In this document: piece after piece, positions 32,985-41,985 of the stretch
How the letters are laid out: each line of letters opens with the position of its first letter
Position numbering within the stretch: position 1 is the first letter of the stretch
DNA from: Hyphomonadaceae bacterium ML37
GTDB lineage: Bacteria > Pseudomonadota > Alphaproteobacteria > Caulobacterales > Maricaulaceae
DNA length: 64,000 bases
Assembly (NCBI GenBank): GCA_027627685.1
Contig: CP091241.1
Location: forward strand, 620,001-684,000
Direction: 5' to 3'
Translations under genes and position numbers: made by a program
The notes under the pieces: generated by a model
The model's database searches: none
The model's input: only the letters and a program-made list of their open reading frames with translations
What the model was told of the DNA's origin: nothing

Positions 32985-34226
32985 ATGTCCTTGTCCGCCC
33001 CTCCCATCTCACCCGCGCTTGAAGCGGCCCTGGCCCAGGTCTGGCGCTGGCATGATGCGGGGCTGGAGGGGATTGTGCGCACGCCCTTCCTGCGCGCCGA
33101 CCGGATCGGCGAGGCTTTGGGGTGCGAGCTGTGGGTCAAGCTGGAGACGCTCCAGCACACCGGATCTTTCAAGGAGCGTGGGGCGCTGGCGCGGCTGATG
33201 AGCCTGACCAGGCCCGAGCGCGAGGCCGGTGTGGTGGCGGCGTCGGCCGGCAATCACGCCCAGGGCGTGGCCCGCCATGCCGCCCGACTGGGCATTCGCG
33301 CCGTGATCGTGATGCCGCGCGGCACGCCCATTGTAAAAATCCAGAAGACCGAAGGCATGGGCGCCGAGGTGGTGATCGCCGGCGACAGCTATGACGAGGC
33401 GCAGGCGCGCGCCGAGCGGCTGGCGGGGGAGCAGGGCCTGACCCTGATCCATCCGTTCGATGACCCGTGGGTGATCGCAGGCCAGAGCACGATCGCGCGC
33501 GAAATGCTGGCAGAGCAGGGCGATCTCGATGTGATGATCGCACCGGTGGGCGGCGGCGGCCTGTTGTCAGGCCTGGCGCTGGCGGCGCGCGAGACGCATC
33601 CGGACATCGAGATTATCGGGGTGCAGGCGGAGCTTTACCCCTCCATGGCCAACCGGCTGCAGGGCCTTGCGCGCCCCATTGGCGGCAGCACGCTGGCCGA
33701 AGGCATTGCGGTCAAGGCGCCGGGCGGGATCACGGCGGCGCTGTTGTCGGCTATGGCCGTTGATCTCATTCTGGTTGGCGAGCCGGCGCTGGAGCGCGCG
33801 CTGTATCTCTATCTCACTGAAATGAAGGTGCTGGCTGAAGGCGCGGGCGCTGCAGGTCTGGCCGGGGTGCTGGAACAGCCTGACCGGTTCGCCGGGCGCA
33901 AGGTCGCCACCGTGCTGTGCGGCGGCAATATCGATACGCGGCTGCTGTCCTCCATCCTGCTGCGCGGCCTGGTCCGGTCAGGGCGCATGGCGCGCCTGCG
34001 CATCGAGCTGATCGATGTGCCGGGCCAGCTGGTGAAGGTGTCCACGGTGATCGCACAGGAACAGGGCAATGTGATCGACGTGGCCTATCACCGGGTGTTC
34101 TCCGACCTGCCGGCCAAGGTCACCTATATCGACATCTCGGTGGAGGCCCATGACCGCGCCCATATGGAGCGCATCCTCGCCGCCGTGAAAGGCGCCGGAT
34201 TCAAGGTGGAGATCGCGGCCTACTAG
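32985..34226 (+). CDS. ilvA: Threonine ammonia-lyase (threonine dehydratase)
   Basis: This 413-residue PLP enzyme has the lysine motif TGSFKERGAL (about residue 57), the PLP-phosphate loop GGGGLLSGLALA, NHAQG and a C-terminal ACT-like domain (about 325-413) containing IELIDVPGQLVKVSTVI. It makes 2-oxobutanoate from threonine, feeding isoleucine synthesis. The single-ACT, about 400-residue form is the TdcB/short IlvA type. The start at 32985 begins normal family sequence; an upstream extension is Arg/Cys-rich and unlikely. Confidence 0.93.
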   Translation: MSLSAPPISPALEAALAQVWRWHDAGLEGIVRTPFLRADRIGEALGCELWVKLETLQHTGSFKERGALARLMSLTRPEREAGVVAASAGNHAQGVARHAARLGIRAVIVMPRGTPIVKIQKTEGMGAEVVIAGDSYDEAQARAERLAGEQGLTLIHPFDDPWVIAGQSTIAREMLAEQGDLDVMIAPVGGGGLLSGLALAARETHPDIEIIGVQAELYPSMANRLQGLARPIGGSTLAEGIAVKAPGGITAALLSAMAVDLILVGEPALERALYLYLTEMKVLAEGAGAAGLAGVLEQPDRFAGRKVATVLCGGNIDTRLLSSILLRGLVRSGRMARLRIELIDVPGQLVKVSTVIAQEQGNVIDVAYHRVFSDLPAKVTYIDISVEAHDRAHMERILAAVKGAGFKVEIAAY

Positions 34227-34270
34227 CACCGGAACGCACGCAGTCATCACGTCTGCACACTGAACGCAGA

Positions 34271-34307
34271 ACGGCCCGCCGGATTGCTCCGGCGGGCCGT
34301 CTGATTT
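34271..34307 (+). terminator. Bidirectional terminator between ilvA and ompA
   Basis: This is a perfect 12-bp stem: ACGGCCCGCCGG (34271-34282), ATTGCT loop, CCGGCGGGCCGT (34289-34300), followed by CTGATTT. It serves two convergent genes. Confidence 0.85.
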
Positions 34308-34326
34308 GAGACTGACTGACCTGGAC

Positions 34327-35424
34327 TTAGTTCAGGTTGATCAGGACTTCCACGCGCCGGTTCAGCGGCTCGCGCACGCCGTCCGGGGTCGCAACGGCCG
34401 GGCGGGATTCGCCGTAGGCGTTGATCGACACCGCACCGGCGGGAACGCCGAGACGGACCAGCTCGTCACGCACCGCACGGGCGCGGCGCTCGGACAGGCC
34501 GACGTTGTAGGCGGCCGAACCGGAGCGGTCGGCGTGGCCATCGATGCGGACCGCAGCGACGCCGCAATTGCGGGCGGTGCTGATGGCGCTGTTGATGACG
34601 TTGCGCGACTGGTCGGTGACGTTGGAGCGATCCCACTCGAAGTACACCACGAACTCGGCATCCTCACACGACGGCGGAGGCGGCGGAGGCGGGGGCGGCG
34701 GGGGAGGCGGCGGCGGAGGCGGAGGCGGGGGCGGCGGCGGCGGCGGAGCCGGCGGCGCGCCGAAGCTGTAACGCAGGCCGGCCCACAGTTCGTGGCCGGA
34801 CAGATTGCCCACGTTCACGCCGTCATAGCGCGTCGAGCCGTAGCCGAAATAGCGGTACTCGGTGTCGAGAACGATCCGCTCGGTGATCGGCCACGCGATG
34901 CCCGCGATGCCCTGATAGGCCACAGACAGATCCTGGTCGCGCACTTCGATATAGCGCGGATCACCCGGGATGATCGAGCCGACCGGACGCGTGCCCGTGT
35001 TCCAGCCCGACAGCGAGCCGTAAGACTGGGCGAAGCCGATGCCGGCGCCGAAGTACGGACGCCATTCGGTCGCAAAATCGAACTCATAGAGCACGTTCAG
35101 CATGGCGGTCCAAGCATGGAACGAGGAGCGGCTGTCCTCGTAATTGCCGATCGCGCCGGTGCGGTTGTAGCGGTGGGCGACTTCGCCCTCGATGCGCCAG
35201 TTGTCGGCCAGATGATAGCCGAGCGCCAGCTTCTGACGCCAGTCGCTGCCACCGTTGATCGTGCCGCCGTTCGGGGCGCCGCCGAGGGCGCCGCTGACCG
35301 TCGTCGATTCCGGCGTGCCATAACCAATTGCACCGCTCAGATACCAGCCCTCATCGGCGGCCGCCATGGACGGCGCGCCGAGAACCAGTCCCAAAGCCGC
35401 AGCAGAAAGCAGATAGGTTTTCAT
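34327..35424 (-). CDS. OmpA-family outer-membrane protein with 25-proline linker
   Basis: This 365-residue protein has a signal peptide (ALGLVLGAPSMAAA), an eight-stranded beta-barrel domain (about residues 24-225), an uninterrupted run of 25 prolines (codons at 34672-34746), and a C-terminal OmpA peptidoglycan-binding domain. That domain contains VYFEWDRSNVT, IDGHADRSGSAAYNVGLSER, RARAV and NRRVEVLIN. It would tie the outer membrane to the cell wall. A convergent open frame on the other strand is a shadow of the Pro run. Confidence 0.95.
   Translation of the reverse strand: MKTYLLSAAALGLVLGAPSMAAADEGWYLSGAIGYGTPESTTVSGALGGAPNGGTINGGSDWRQKLALGYHLADNWRIEGEVAHRYNRTGAIGNYEDSRSSFHAWTAMLNVLYEFDFATEWRPYFGAGIGFAQSYGSLSGWNTGTRPVGSIIPGDPRYIEVRDQDLSVAYQGIAGIAWPITERIVLDTEYRYFGYGSTRYDGVNVGNLSGHELWAGLRYSFGAPPAPPPPPPPPPPPPPPPPPPPPPPPPPSCEDAEFVVYFEWDRSNVTDQSRNVINSAISTARNCGVAAVRIDGHADRSGSAAYNVGLSERRARAVRDELVRLGVPAGAVSINAYGESRPAVATPDGVREPLNRRVEVLINLN
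34672..34746 (-). repeat. Polyproline-encoding tract in the ompA-like gene
   Basis: There are 25 consecutive CCN codons, mostly CCG with interspersed CCT and CCC. It encodes the linker between barrel and OmpA domain. Confidence 0.95.
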
Positions 35425-35565
35425 GCCTTGGATCCTTCATAGAGATTGAACTCACGCACCTTATCGCGCGGTTATGTGACAGCTTTAACCCATTCTATGC
35501 AGCGCTGCACAAAACCGTGCCGCACTGTGTCCCTTGTGCACCAGTTTTTGGGGCCGGGGAAGGGG

Positions 35566-35718
35566 TCAGCCTTCGGTTTCGATCCGGAGGGTTTCGTCGC
35601 CAATATTCATTTCGAGCGTGTTGGTCTGGCTGTCGCGCCAGATGGCGTATCCGACCGCGCCAATGACGACCAGCGCCACTGCAAGGATGATATACACGAC
35701 GGGTTTTGAGTCTCTCAT
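35566..35718 (-). CDS. Small single-helix membrane protein (50 aa)
   Basis: This 50-residue protein has one membrane helix (VVYIILAVALVVIGAVGYAI, residues 7-26) and a short acidic C-terminal tail (MNIGDETLRIETEG). The ATG at 35718 is preceded by GGGA at short spacing. Longer upstream starts add Cys/Arg/Trp-rich non-coding sequence. Similar tiny anchored proteins occur widely in alphaproteobacteria; the function is unknown. Confidence 0.6.
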   Translation of the reverse strand: MRDSKPVVYIILAVALVVIGAVGYAIWRDSQTNTLEMNIGDETLRIETEG

Positions 35719-35917
35719 GATTTCCCATTTCAAGCTGCATTGCCAGGACCGAGAGTCGCATGACCGGCAACATGGCGGCAAATCATGGTCCCCCCGATTG
35801 ACCGTCGCCAAGGCGTGAACCCTGACGTCCGGCCTGGACGGACAACACCAAAGCGCCCAGTTCGGTTCCCCGGCGGCGGCCAAGACATGCCGGCCTTTAA
35901 GGTCGCACGGTGCGCCT

Positions 35918-36958
35918 TTATCGCGTCGAGCCGGGCTCTCCATTGGATGCGCCGGCGCGGAACAGCCACAGAAATCCCGCGCACAGAAGGCCCAGCGCGG
36001 TCAGCACCAGAAGCAATAACCAGCCCGTCACGCCTTCTTTGAACAGCGTCCAGATGAACTGGCCCAGACACAGCGTCGACACGATGAGCAGGGTCGGTTT
36101 GCGCGGCAGATAGTTGACGACCACCGCGCCCAGCGGCGCGCCGAGCGCCACGACCGGCGCCGCGGCGAGCCAGTTACGGAAGACCGCCGGATCAATCGCA
36201 TAAAGCGCCGGGTTGACCTGACCGAGCAGGGCATTGGATGAAATGCCCACCAGCGAGGTGAAGGCCATGAGCAGCACCGATGTCGGGATCGCCATTTTCA
36301 GGTCCGCCCGGTAGAACAGCACCAGCACGGTATAGATCATCATGTCGATGCCGATGCCGGTGAGCGACGCCACCACGCCGCCGGTCAGGCCGACCGCAAG
36401 GCCGATTGGCGTGTCCAGCCGGTCATGGGGATGGCGCGGACCCTCTGGCTTCACGATCTCGTTCAGCTTGAGCCAGTGTATGATCCCGAAACTCGCCCAG
36501 GTGACGGCGAACACCAGCTTGACCAGCAGGTCCGATGCGTAGGGCGCGATGAACGCGGCGCCCAGCGGCGTGCCGATCAGCGCGCCCAGCAGCGCCGGAC
36601 GCAGCAGCGCCCAGTCCAGCGTGCGCCGCGCGGTCAGGATGTAGATGCTGGCCGAGACCATGCCGATGGACTGGACCGCCAGTCCGAAATTGCGCCCCAG
36701 CGTGGCGGGCAGGTCGAACAGGAGCACCAGGACGGGAAATCCGACAGTGCCGCCGCCCATCGGGGTGGAGCCGGCGAAGTAGGAGCCGGCGGCCATGGCC
36801 GCGGCGATGGGCCAGTGGTCGCGCACAACCGGCCAAAGGCCGTTGAGCGACACGATCAGCAACCAGCTGATGTAAAAGGCGGCCAGCCATAACAGGAATG
36901 GCCAGAAACGCCGCGCGCCGCGTCCGGTCTGCTCCGCCAACGCGCCCATCCTGATCAA
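35918..36958 (-). CDS. TauE/SafE-family sulfite exporter-like permease
   Basis: This 346-residue protein has about eight to nine membrane helices. The TauE/SafE pattern is visible: STPMGGGTVGFPVLVLLFDLP near residue 63, GGVVASLTGIGIDMMIYTVL in the second half, and a C-terminal helix. Family members export sulfite, organosulfonates or related anions; the substrate here is unknown. A second ATG (residue 4) is an equal start candidate. It is divergent from the MFS gene. Confidence 0.9.
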   Translation of the reverse strand: MIRMGALAEQTGRGARRFWPFLLWLAAFYISWLLIVSLNGLWPVVRDHWPIAAAMAAGSYFAGSTPMGGGTVGFPVLVLLFDLPATLGRNFGLAVQSIGMVSASIYILTARRTLDWALLRPALLGALIGTPLGAAFIAPYASDLLVKLVFAVTWASFGIIHWLKLNEIVKPEGPRHPHDRLDTPIGLAVGLTGGVVASLTGIGIDMMIYTVLVLFYRADLKMAIPTSVLLMAFTSLVGISSNALLGQVNPALYAIDPAVFRNWLAAAPVVALGAPLGAVVVNYLPRKPTLLIVSTLCLGQFIWTLFKEGVTGWLLLLVLTALGLLCAGFLWLFRAGASNGEPGSTR

Positions 36959-37169
36959 AACTCCCCAGCCGGCCCGCGCAAATATGAGCGCCGCCCGGGC
37001 GGCTTTCCAACCCCATTGCGCAGACGGAAGTTGGCGCGTCTGCCTGGCCCGAAGCGCAAAACGCTCCAGCAGCCGACGAAAAACGGTTCACACCGGGCGC
37101 GCGCGCACTAACCTCATGTCCACGCGACCGGCCCTCAAAGAGGCTGGCCTACAAGGGGAGGACTTGTCT

Positions 37170-38522
37170 GTGACGGCTGAAACAGACGCGCCGGCCAGCG
37201 CACCTGCGCCGCTGGCCAAACCCGCCCGCGCCTATGCGCTGGGCGTTTTGCTGGTCATCTACATCTTCAATTTTCTTGATCGCCAGATCGTCAACATCCT
37301 CGCCGAGCCGATAAAGAATGATCTGGGCCTTGCCGACTGGCAACTCGGGGTGATGGCGGGCTTCGCGTTCGCGATCTTCTACACGGTGCTGGGCATACCC
37401 ATCGCGCGATACGCCGAGCGGGCCGACCGGGTGAAGATCATTTCCGCCGCTGTGGCGGTGTGGAGCGCCTTCACCATCCTGTGTGGGTTTGCGGGCAATT
37501 TTGTCCAGCTTCTGGCCGCGCGCATCGGGGTGGGCGTGGGCGAGGCAGGCTGTTCGCCGCCGGCCCATTCGCTGATCAGCGACTATACGCCCAAGGAGAA
37601 ACGCGCCTCCGCGCTGGCGCTCTATTCCATGGGCATTCCGCTGGGATCGCTGGCCGGCATGGTGGTCGGCGGCCTGATCGCCGACGCCTATGGCTGGCGT
37701 GTGGCGTTCTTTGTGGCCGGCGCGCCGGGGCTGGTGCTGGCCCTGATCACCTGGCTGACCCTGCCCGAGCCGCGCCGCAAGGGCATGCGCAGCATGACGG
37801 CCGCATCGGCGGCCAGCCGGCCCAGCCTGTCCCAGGCCGCCACAGAGCTGCGATCGAAAAAATCCTTCTGGTGGATCTCGGCCGCCGCCGCCCTCGCGGC
37901 GATGATCGGCTACGGCCACATCACCTTCTACGGCTCATTCTATTTCAGGAATCACGCCGAAGGGCTCGCCGCCATGGCCGAGCAGGTGAATGCCGTGCTG
38001 GGCACCGGCTTCGGGCCCATCGGCTTTCTCGGCACGACGCTGGGTCTGTTGATCGGCATTTGCGGCGCAGCAGGCACGTATCTGGGCGGGATACTCGCCG
38101 ACCGGTCAGCGCGTCTCAATCCGGCGGGCTACGCCATCGTGCCGGGCATCGCCACCGCGCTCACCGTGCCACCCTTCGTGGCGGCCATGCTGGTCCCTGA
38201 TGTCGGCCATTCATTCATTCTGCTGGCCATCCCGGTCTTCCTGGGCGCCATCTGGTACGGACCGGTCTTCGCCAGCGCCCAGAGCCTGGTGGCGCCGCAC
38301 ACCCGCGCCACGGCGGCGGCGGTGCTCTTGTTCATCATCAATCTGGTGGGGCTGGGACTCGGTCCCGTCAGCGTGGGTCTGGTCAGCGATATGCTGGCTG
38401 TGTCCATGGGGGAGGCTGAAGGCCTGCGCTGGTCCATGGTGATTTTCGGCGTTGTGGCGCTGGCCTCGGCGGGCGCCTTCTTCATGGCGGCGCGCACGCT
38501 AAAAGACGAGATCGTGAGCTAG
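37170..38522 (+). CDS. MFS transporter (spinster-like branch)
   Basis: This 450-residue transporter has twelve predicted helices and MFS motifs (FNFLDRQIVNILAEPIKNDL, RIGVGVGEAGCSPPAHSLIS). These resemble the spinster-like group common in alphaproteobacterial accessory pathways. The GTG at 37170 has AAGGGGAGG 8 bases upstream, favouring it over ATG 37116. It converges on the VOC-lipoprotein end of the unusual run (38582-41901), so it could serve that cluster, but there is no direct evidence of shared substrates. Confidence 0.9.
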   Translation: MTAETDAPASAPAPLAKPARAYALGVLLVIYIFNFLDRQIVNILAEPIKNDLGLADWQLGVMAGFAFAIFYTVLGIPIARYAERADRVKIISAAVAVWSAFTILCGFAGNFVQLLAARIGVGVGEAGCSPPAHSLISDYTPKEKRASALALYSMGIPLGSLAGMVVGGLIADAYGWRVAFFVAGAPGLVLALITWLTLPEPRRKGMRSMTAASAASRPSLSQAATELRSKKSFWWISAAAALAAMIGYGHITFYGSFYFRNHAEGLAAMAEQVNAVLGTGFGPIGFLGTTLGLLIGICGAAGTYLGGILADRSARLNPAGYAIVPGIATALTVPPFVAAMLVPDVGHSFILLAIPVFLGAIWYGPVFASAQSLVAPHTRATAAAVLLFIINLVGLGLGPVSVGLVSDMLAVSMGEAEGLRWSMVIFGVVALASAGAFFMAARTLKDEIVS

Positions 38523-38531
38523 CGTTCGCGG

Positions 38532-38562
38532 GGAACCGGCGGAGCATCACCCCGCCGGTTCC
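38532..38562. terminator. Stem-loop between convergent MFS and VOC genes
   Basis: GGAACCGGCGG (38532-38542) pairs with CCGCCGGTTCC (38552-38562). It is an 11-bp perfect stem without a T-run, so termination strength is uncertain. Confidence 0.6.
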
Positions 38563-38581
38563 AGCTCGCTCTGAATGCGCC

Positions 38582-39166
38582 TCAGTCCCAGTCCAGCGGC
38601 GGATGGACGCGGCGGTTGAGCTCCACGATATGGCCGTCGGGATCGCGGAGCATCGACACCATGACCTGATAGGTCACGCCGTCGCCGGGATATTCGCGCA
38701 GGGTCGGCTCGCTCATCACCCGCACGCCGGGGACCTCTGCGGCAGCTGGGAAGACCGTGTCCAGCTCGCTTGTGTTGAACAACAGCACGACATCGCCGGT
38801 CTCAAAACCGGTTTCCGGCACGTCGGGCGGCGGCGCGTCGCCGGCATTGGCCAGCTGCCACAGGCCGAGCATGCCGATCTGGTCGTCATTGGCTTTCAGG
38901 AGCACCAGGCGCGACTGGCTGGACCCGTCCCGGCTGGTGATCATCTGGTCATAGCTGACGGTCATTCCAAGCGCGTCGCGATAGAGCGCCAGCGAGGCCT
39001 CCAGATCGCGCACCAGCAGGGTGGTGCGGCGCAAATCCAGCGGATTGCGCTCGGCGGCGGCGGCTGGCGGGACCGGTGTTTCCACCGCGCCCGCTGGCGG
39101 CGCTTCATTGCAGGCGGAAAGCGACAGGGCGGCGAGCCCTGCGGTGATGATGGACAGCGTTTTCAT
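38582..39166 (-). CDS. VOC-fold (glyoxalase/dioxygenase-like) lipoprotein
   Basis: This 194-residue protein has a lipoprotein signal (ALSLSACNEAPP) followed by a single VOC domain (RTTLLVRDLEASLALYRDA then LGMTVSYDQ..., ending VSMLRDPDGHIVELNRR). An exported VOC protein is uncommon; most are cytoplasmic. Start 39166 has AAAGGGGG 6 bases upstream. It is the last gene of the tightly spaced leftward run, 23 bases after the CpcT/CpeT-like gene. Substrate unknown; metal ligands would come from the H/E residues of the two beta-alpha modules. Confidence 0.85.
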   Translation of the reverse strand: MKTLSIITAGLAALSLSACNEAPPAGAVETPVPPAAAAERNPLDLRRTTLLVRDLEASLALYRDALGMTVSYDQMITSRDGSSQSRLVLLKANDDQIGMLGLWQLANAGDAPPPDVPETGFETGDVVLLFNTSELDTVFPAAAEVPGVRVMSEPTLREYPGDGVTYQVMVSMLRDPDGHIVELNRRVHPPLDWD

Positions 39167-39189
39167 GGCAACCCCCTTTGGCGTGGACA

Positions 39190-39828
39190 TCAGTCCACCC
39201 TGTCAAACACATAGCCGCCCCGCGCCGGGCCCCAGATCAGCGTGCCCTCGGCGTCGAAGCCGCGGTCCCAGTTGGCGTGTCCCTGGGGGGTGTGGATGGA
39301 GCGCGACACTGTGCGCACCGCGCCGCGCAGGCCCGACGGACAGGTGTCGAAATTCGACTGCCAATAGCCGTGGGCGATGCGGTGCACCTCGCCCGAGCAG
39401 CTCACCGCGCCCAGCTGGTCTTCGGCGATGCGCGCCGGATCGGCGTAGGCCCCCACCACGCTGGCCGGATCATTGAGGCTGTAGATGGTGCGCAGGACCA
39501 GGCGGTTATTCAGCTCCCAGATGCGGATGATGCGCTGGAAATAGGGGCGTTGCTTGATCTCGGGGTCAAAATCGTCCGGGCTGGAGCCCAGGAAAGCGTT
39601 TTCCTGATAGAGCCAGATGCCGTCCTCGCGATCGGGCCAGATGCGCACCGTCTCGCTTTCCACATAGCCCCAGCCCTCGGTACGCGACTGTTCAAGGGTG
39701 GAGAAAGACCCGATCAGCAGGCCCGCCAGCTCGTTGGCGCCGGGATAACCCGGCTCATCGTCCGGCTCCGCGGAGGCGGCCCAGGGCGCGGTGAGGCAAA
39801 GGCACAGTGCGGCGATCAGCATACGCAT
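39190..39828 (-). CDS. Exported CpcT/CpeT-like (bilin lyase fold) protein
   Basis: A signal peptide (MRMLIAALCLCLTAPWAASA) precedes a domain that follows the CpcT/CpeT pattern: ELAGLLIGSFSTLEQSRT at the start, RIWELNNRLVLRTIYSLND, then a conserved Cys region (SNFDTCPSGLRGAVRTVSRS) and the ending DRGFDAEGTLIWGPARGGYV-F. Cyanobacterial members attach bilins to phycobiliproteins; this organism shows no sign of phycobilisomes, so the job must differ. It lies 13 bases after the deacetylase gene. Family assignment is by eye and fairly strong. Confidence 0.75.
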   Translation of the reverse strand: MRMLIAALCLCLTAPWAASAEPDDEPGYPGANELAGLLIGSFSTLEQSRTEGWGYVESETVRIWPDREDGIWLYQENAFLGSSPDDFDPEIKQRPYFQRIIRIWELNNRLVLRTIYSLNDPASVVGAYADPARIAEDQLGAVSCSGEVHRIAHGYWQSNFDTCPSGLRGAVRTVSRSIHTPQGHANWDRGFDAEGTLIWGPARGGYVFDRVD

Positions 39829-39841
39829 GGCGTGTCTCCTG

Positions 39842-40738
39842 TCAGGCTTCGGGCGCCGGCACGGCGGCGGCGAAGGCTTTGGCGATGTCTTCGCGGGTGG
39901 CGATCCAGACGCCGGTTTTGGAGGTCACGTACTCCAGGAAGGCTTCGAACGCGCCGATCCGGCCGGGCCGGCCGATGATGCGAAGATGCAGGCCCAGGCT
40001 CATTATGCGCGCACCCTCCTCGGCGGACTCTTTGCGGAGCCAGTCGAACGTGTCGCAGGCATAGGTCAGCCAGTCCTTCGCGGTCAGGGACGGGTCGAGC
40101 CAGAATTTCATGTCATTGGTGTCGAGCGCGTAGGGCAGGACGATGATCGGCTTGGCCCCAGCGCCGCCGGGCAGATCCACGACATCCCAGAAGGGAAAAT
40201 CGTCCGAGTAATCGTCCATGTGATAGAGATATCCGGCCTGCGCCAGCAGGCCGCGCGTGATGTCCGTATGCAGATAGCGCGACAGCCAGCCCGCCGGGCG
40301 CCGGCCGCAGGTCGCCTCAATGGACGTTCCGGCGCGGTCGATGAAGGCGCGCTCTTTCTCCTCGTCCATGAAGGCCTGGAACTGCCATCGCCAGCCATGG
40401 CTGCACGGCTCGTCACCACGCGCCATCAGGGCCTTGGCGATCCACGGCGCGCGCTCCAGCGCCTGGGCGCACACCGTCCAGGTGGCGGGCGTTCTGTACC
40501 GATCGAGCAGTTTAAGCACCCGCCCTGCGCCGCGATTGATCCCGTACTGATAATTGGTCTCGTTGCCATGCACCCGGATCGGTGCCTTGAGCGTCACGCC
40601 CAGCTCGTCCACCGGTTCGGGACCCTTGTCGCCGTCACGGATATTGCGCTCGGCGCCCTCCTCGACATTGACGACGATGGAGAGGGCGAGCCTGGCGCCA
40701 TTGGGCCAGGTGAAGCCGGGGGGAGGGGTGCGGGTCAT
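39842..40738 (-). CDS. PuuE-like polysaccharide deacetylase / allantoinase family
   Basis: This 298-residue NodB-type deacetylase has the PuuE branch pattern: WPNGARLALSIVVNVEEGAE at the start, YQYGINRGAGRVLKLL, and CSHGWRWQ (residues about 120-127). PuuE itself is a metal-free allantoinase, and relatives act on cyclic or acyl amides. The usual TFD catalytic Asp is replaced (NVEEGAE), as in PuuE. ATG 40738 overlaps the SDR stop (TGATG), so the two are coupled; TTG 40741 is the alternative. Confidence 0.85.
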   Translation of the reverse strand: MTRTPPPGFTWPNGARLALSIVVNVEEGAERNIRDGDKGPEPVDELGVTLKAPIRVHGNETNYQYGINRGAGRVLKLLDRYRTPATWTVCAQALERAPWIAKALMARGDEPCSHGWRWQFQAFMDEEKERAFIDRAGTSIEATCGRRPAGWLSRYLHTDITRGLLAQAGYLYHMDDYSDDFPFWDVVDLPGGAGAKPIIVLPYALDTNDMKFWLDPSLTAKDWLTYACDTFDWLRKESAEEGARIMSLGLHLRIIGRPGRIGAFEAFLEYVTSKTGVWIATREDIAKAFAAAVPAPEA

Positions 40739-41574
40739 CAATGCGGCTCCTCGCCGCCCGACACATTCATGCTTTCCGCCGTGATGTATTCAGCTTCATC
40801 CGAGCACAGGAAGGCGACCGCCTTGGCGGTGTCTTCGGGTTTGCCGGGGCGTTTGAGCGGGATGCGGTCGGCCATGGCCTTGAGGTAATCCTCAACGCTG
40901 GCCGCGCCGACCACCTTGGAGAAATACTCGTTCTGCCAGGCGCCCAGCCCCGTGGTGACGTGGTTGGGGCAAACATTATTGACGGTGATCTGGTGCGGCC
41001 CCAGCTCGATGGCGGCAGAGCGCACGAGACCCACGAGGCCGTGCTTGGAGCTGGTATAGGCCTGGGCGTGGGGGAAGCCGGATTTCGCCGCCTGGCTGGC
41101 GATATTGATGATGCGTCCGCCCTTGCCCTGTTCCACCATCACTTCGGCGGCGGCCTTGATGCCGAAAAAGCACCCGGTCAGATTCACATCGATCACCGCG
41201 CGCCAGTCATTGGCGGTGACGTCCAGCAAAGGCTTCATGATATAGCCGATGCCGGCATTGTTCACCCAGATGTCCAGCGAGCCATGGGTGTCGCGGGCAT
41301 GGTGGGCCAGCGCGCGCATCTGTTCGAGATCGCGCACATCGCACACGCAGGTTGACGCCTGGCCGCCCGCCGCGCGGATGTCCGCCGCGATGGCCTCCAT
41401 CTCGTCGGTCGCGCCGATATGCTGCGCCGGGGTGGCCGGGTCGGCGGCCTGAACGATGTCGGAAATCACCACCGCCGCGCCTTCGGACGCCAGACGCAGG
41501 GCGATGGCCTCGCCCAGCCCCTTGCGACGGCCGGAGCCGGTGACGACGGCGGTCTTGCCGGTAAAGCGTCCCAT
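40738..41574 (-). CDS. SDR-family oxidoreductase
   Basis: This 278-residue short-chain dehydrogenase has TGSGRRKGLG (cofactor loop, residues 12-21), NNAGIGYI, the catalytic YTSSK (Tyr and Lys, about 170-175) and NVCPNHVTTG. The family uses NAD(P)H to oxidise or reduce alcohols and ketones. It begins 12 bases after the HapK-like gene and is coupled to the deacetylase, so it is part of one operon. Substrate unknown. Confidence 0.92.
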   Translation of the reverse strand: MGRFTGKTAVVTGSGRRKGLGEAIALRLASEGAAVVISDIVQAADPATPAQHIGATDEMEAIAADIRAAGGQASTCVCDVRDLEQMRALAHHARDTHGSLDIWVNNAGIGYIMKPLLDVTANDWRAVIDVNLTGCFFGIKAAAEVMVEQGKGGRIINIASQAAKSGFPHAQAYTSSKHGLVGLVRSAAIELGPHQITVNNVCPNHVTTGLGAWQNEYFSKVVGAASVEDYLKAMADRIPLKRPGKPEDTAKAVAFLCSDEAEYITAESMNVSGGEEPH

Positions 41575-41586
41575 GATGCGCCTGCC

Positions 41587-41901
41587 TCAGCCCAGCTTGT
41601 CGGTCAGGATGAAGGAGAGATCGTCGGCCATGGCCTGAAACTCGCCGGCGATTTTCTGCATGGTCTCGGTCGAAACCTCGCCGCCGAATGTCTCCATGTC
41701 GTTCACGTCGATGATCTCGATATAGGCATAGGGCGGTTTGGCGTCGGAGCCGAGCAGGCCGGCCGATTTGAACACCTCGAAGCTGTCCACCGATTTGAGG
41801 CCGTTCACCGTCGGCAGGTCTTTTGCCTTGGCCCAGGCTTCGTAATCGGCGGCGGTGACGCCGGGTTTCAGATTGAACAGGGCGATGATTCGTGTGGTCA
41901 T
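41587..41901 (-). CDS. REDY-like / HapK-type small protein
   Basis: This 104-residue protein has the REDY/HapK pattern (TTRIIALFNLKPGVTAADYE, LPTVNGLKSVDSFEVFKSAG, PPYAYIEIIDVND). Named members come from prodiginine clusters (RedY of Streptomyces, HapK of Hahella), where they assist late tripyrrole chemistry. It is a dimeric ferredoxin-like fold by relation to EthD proteins. The start at 41901 follows a GGAGGA ribosome site. It is the first gene of the leftward operon; the upstream palindrome is at 41986. Confidence 0.8.
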   Translation of the reverse strand: MTTRIIALFNLKPGVTAADYEAWAKAKDLPTVNGLKSVDSFEVFKSAGLLGSDAKPPYAYIEIIDVNDMETFGGEVSTETMQKIAGEFQAMADDLSFILTDKLG

Positions 41902-41985
41902 GGCTGGGTCTCCTCCCCGGATGGGTCCGGCGGCTTGCGGCAAAGCGGCGCATAAGCGCAGGCCATATTGGCGGCGATCGGCTAT

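Noticed and set aside
34306-35442. Plus-strand frame with a long Gly/Arg stretch opposite the ompA-like gene
   Set aside because: The Arg/Gly run is the complement of the 25-proline tract, and the OmpA reading is clearly real.
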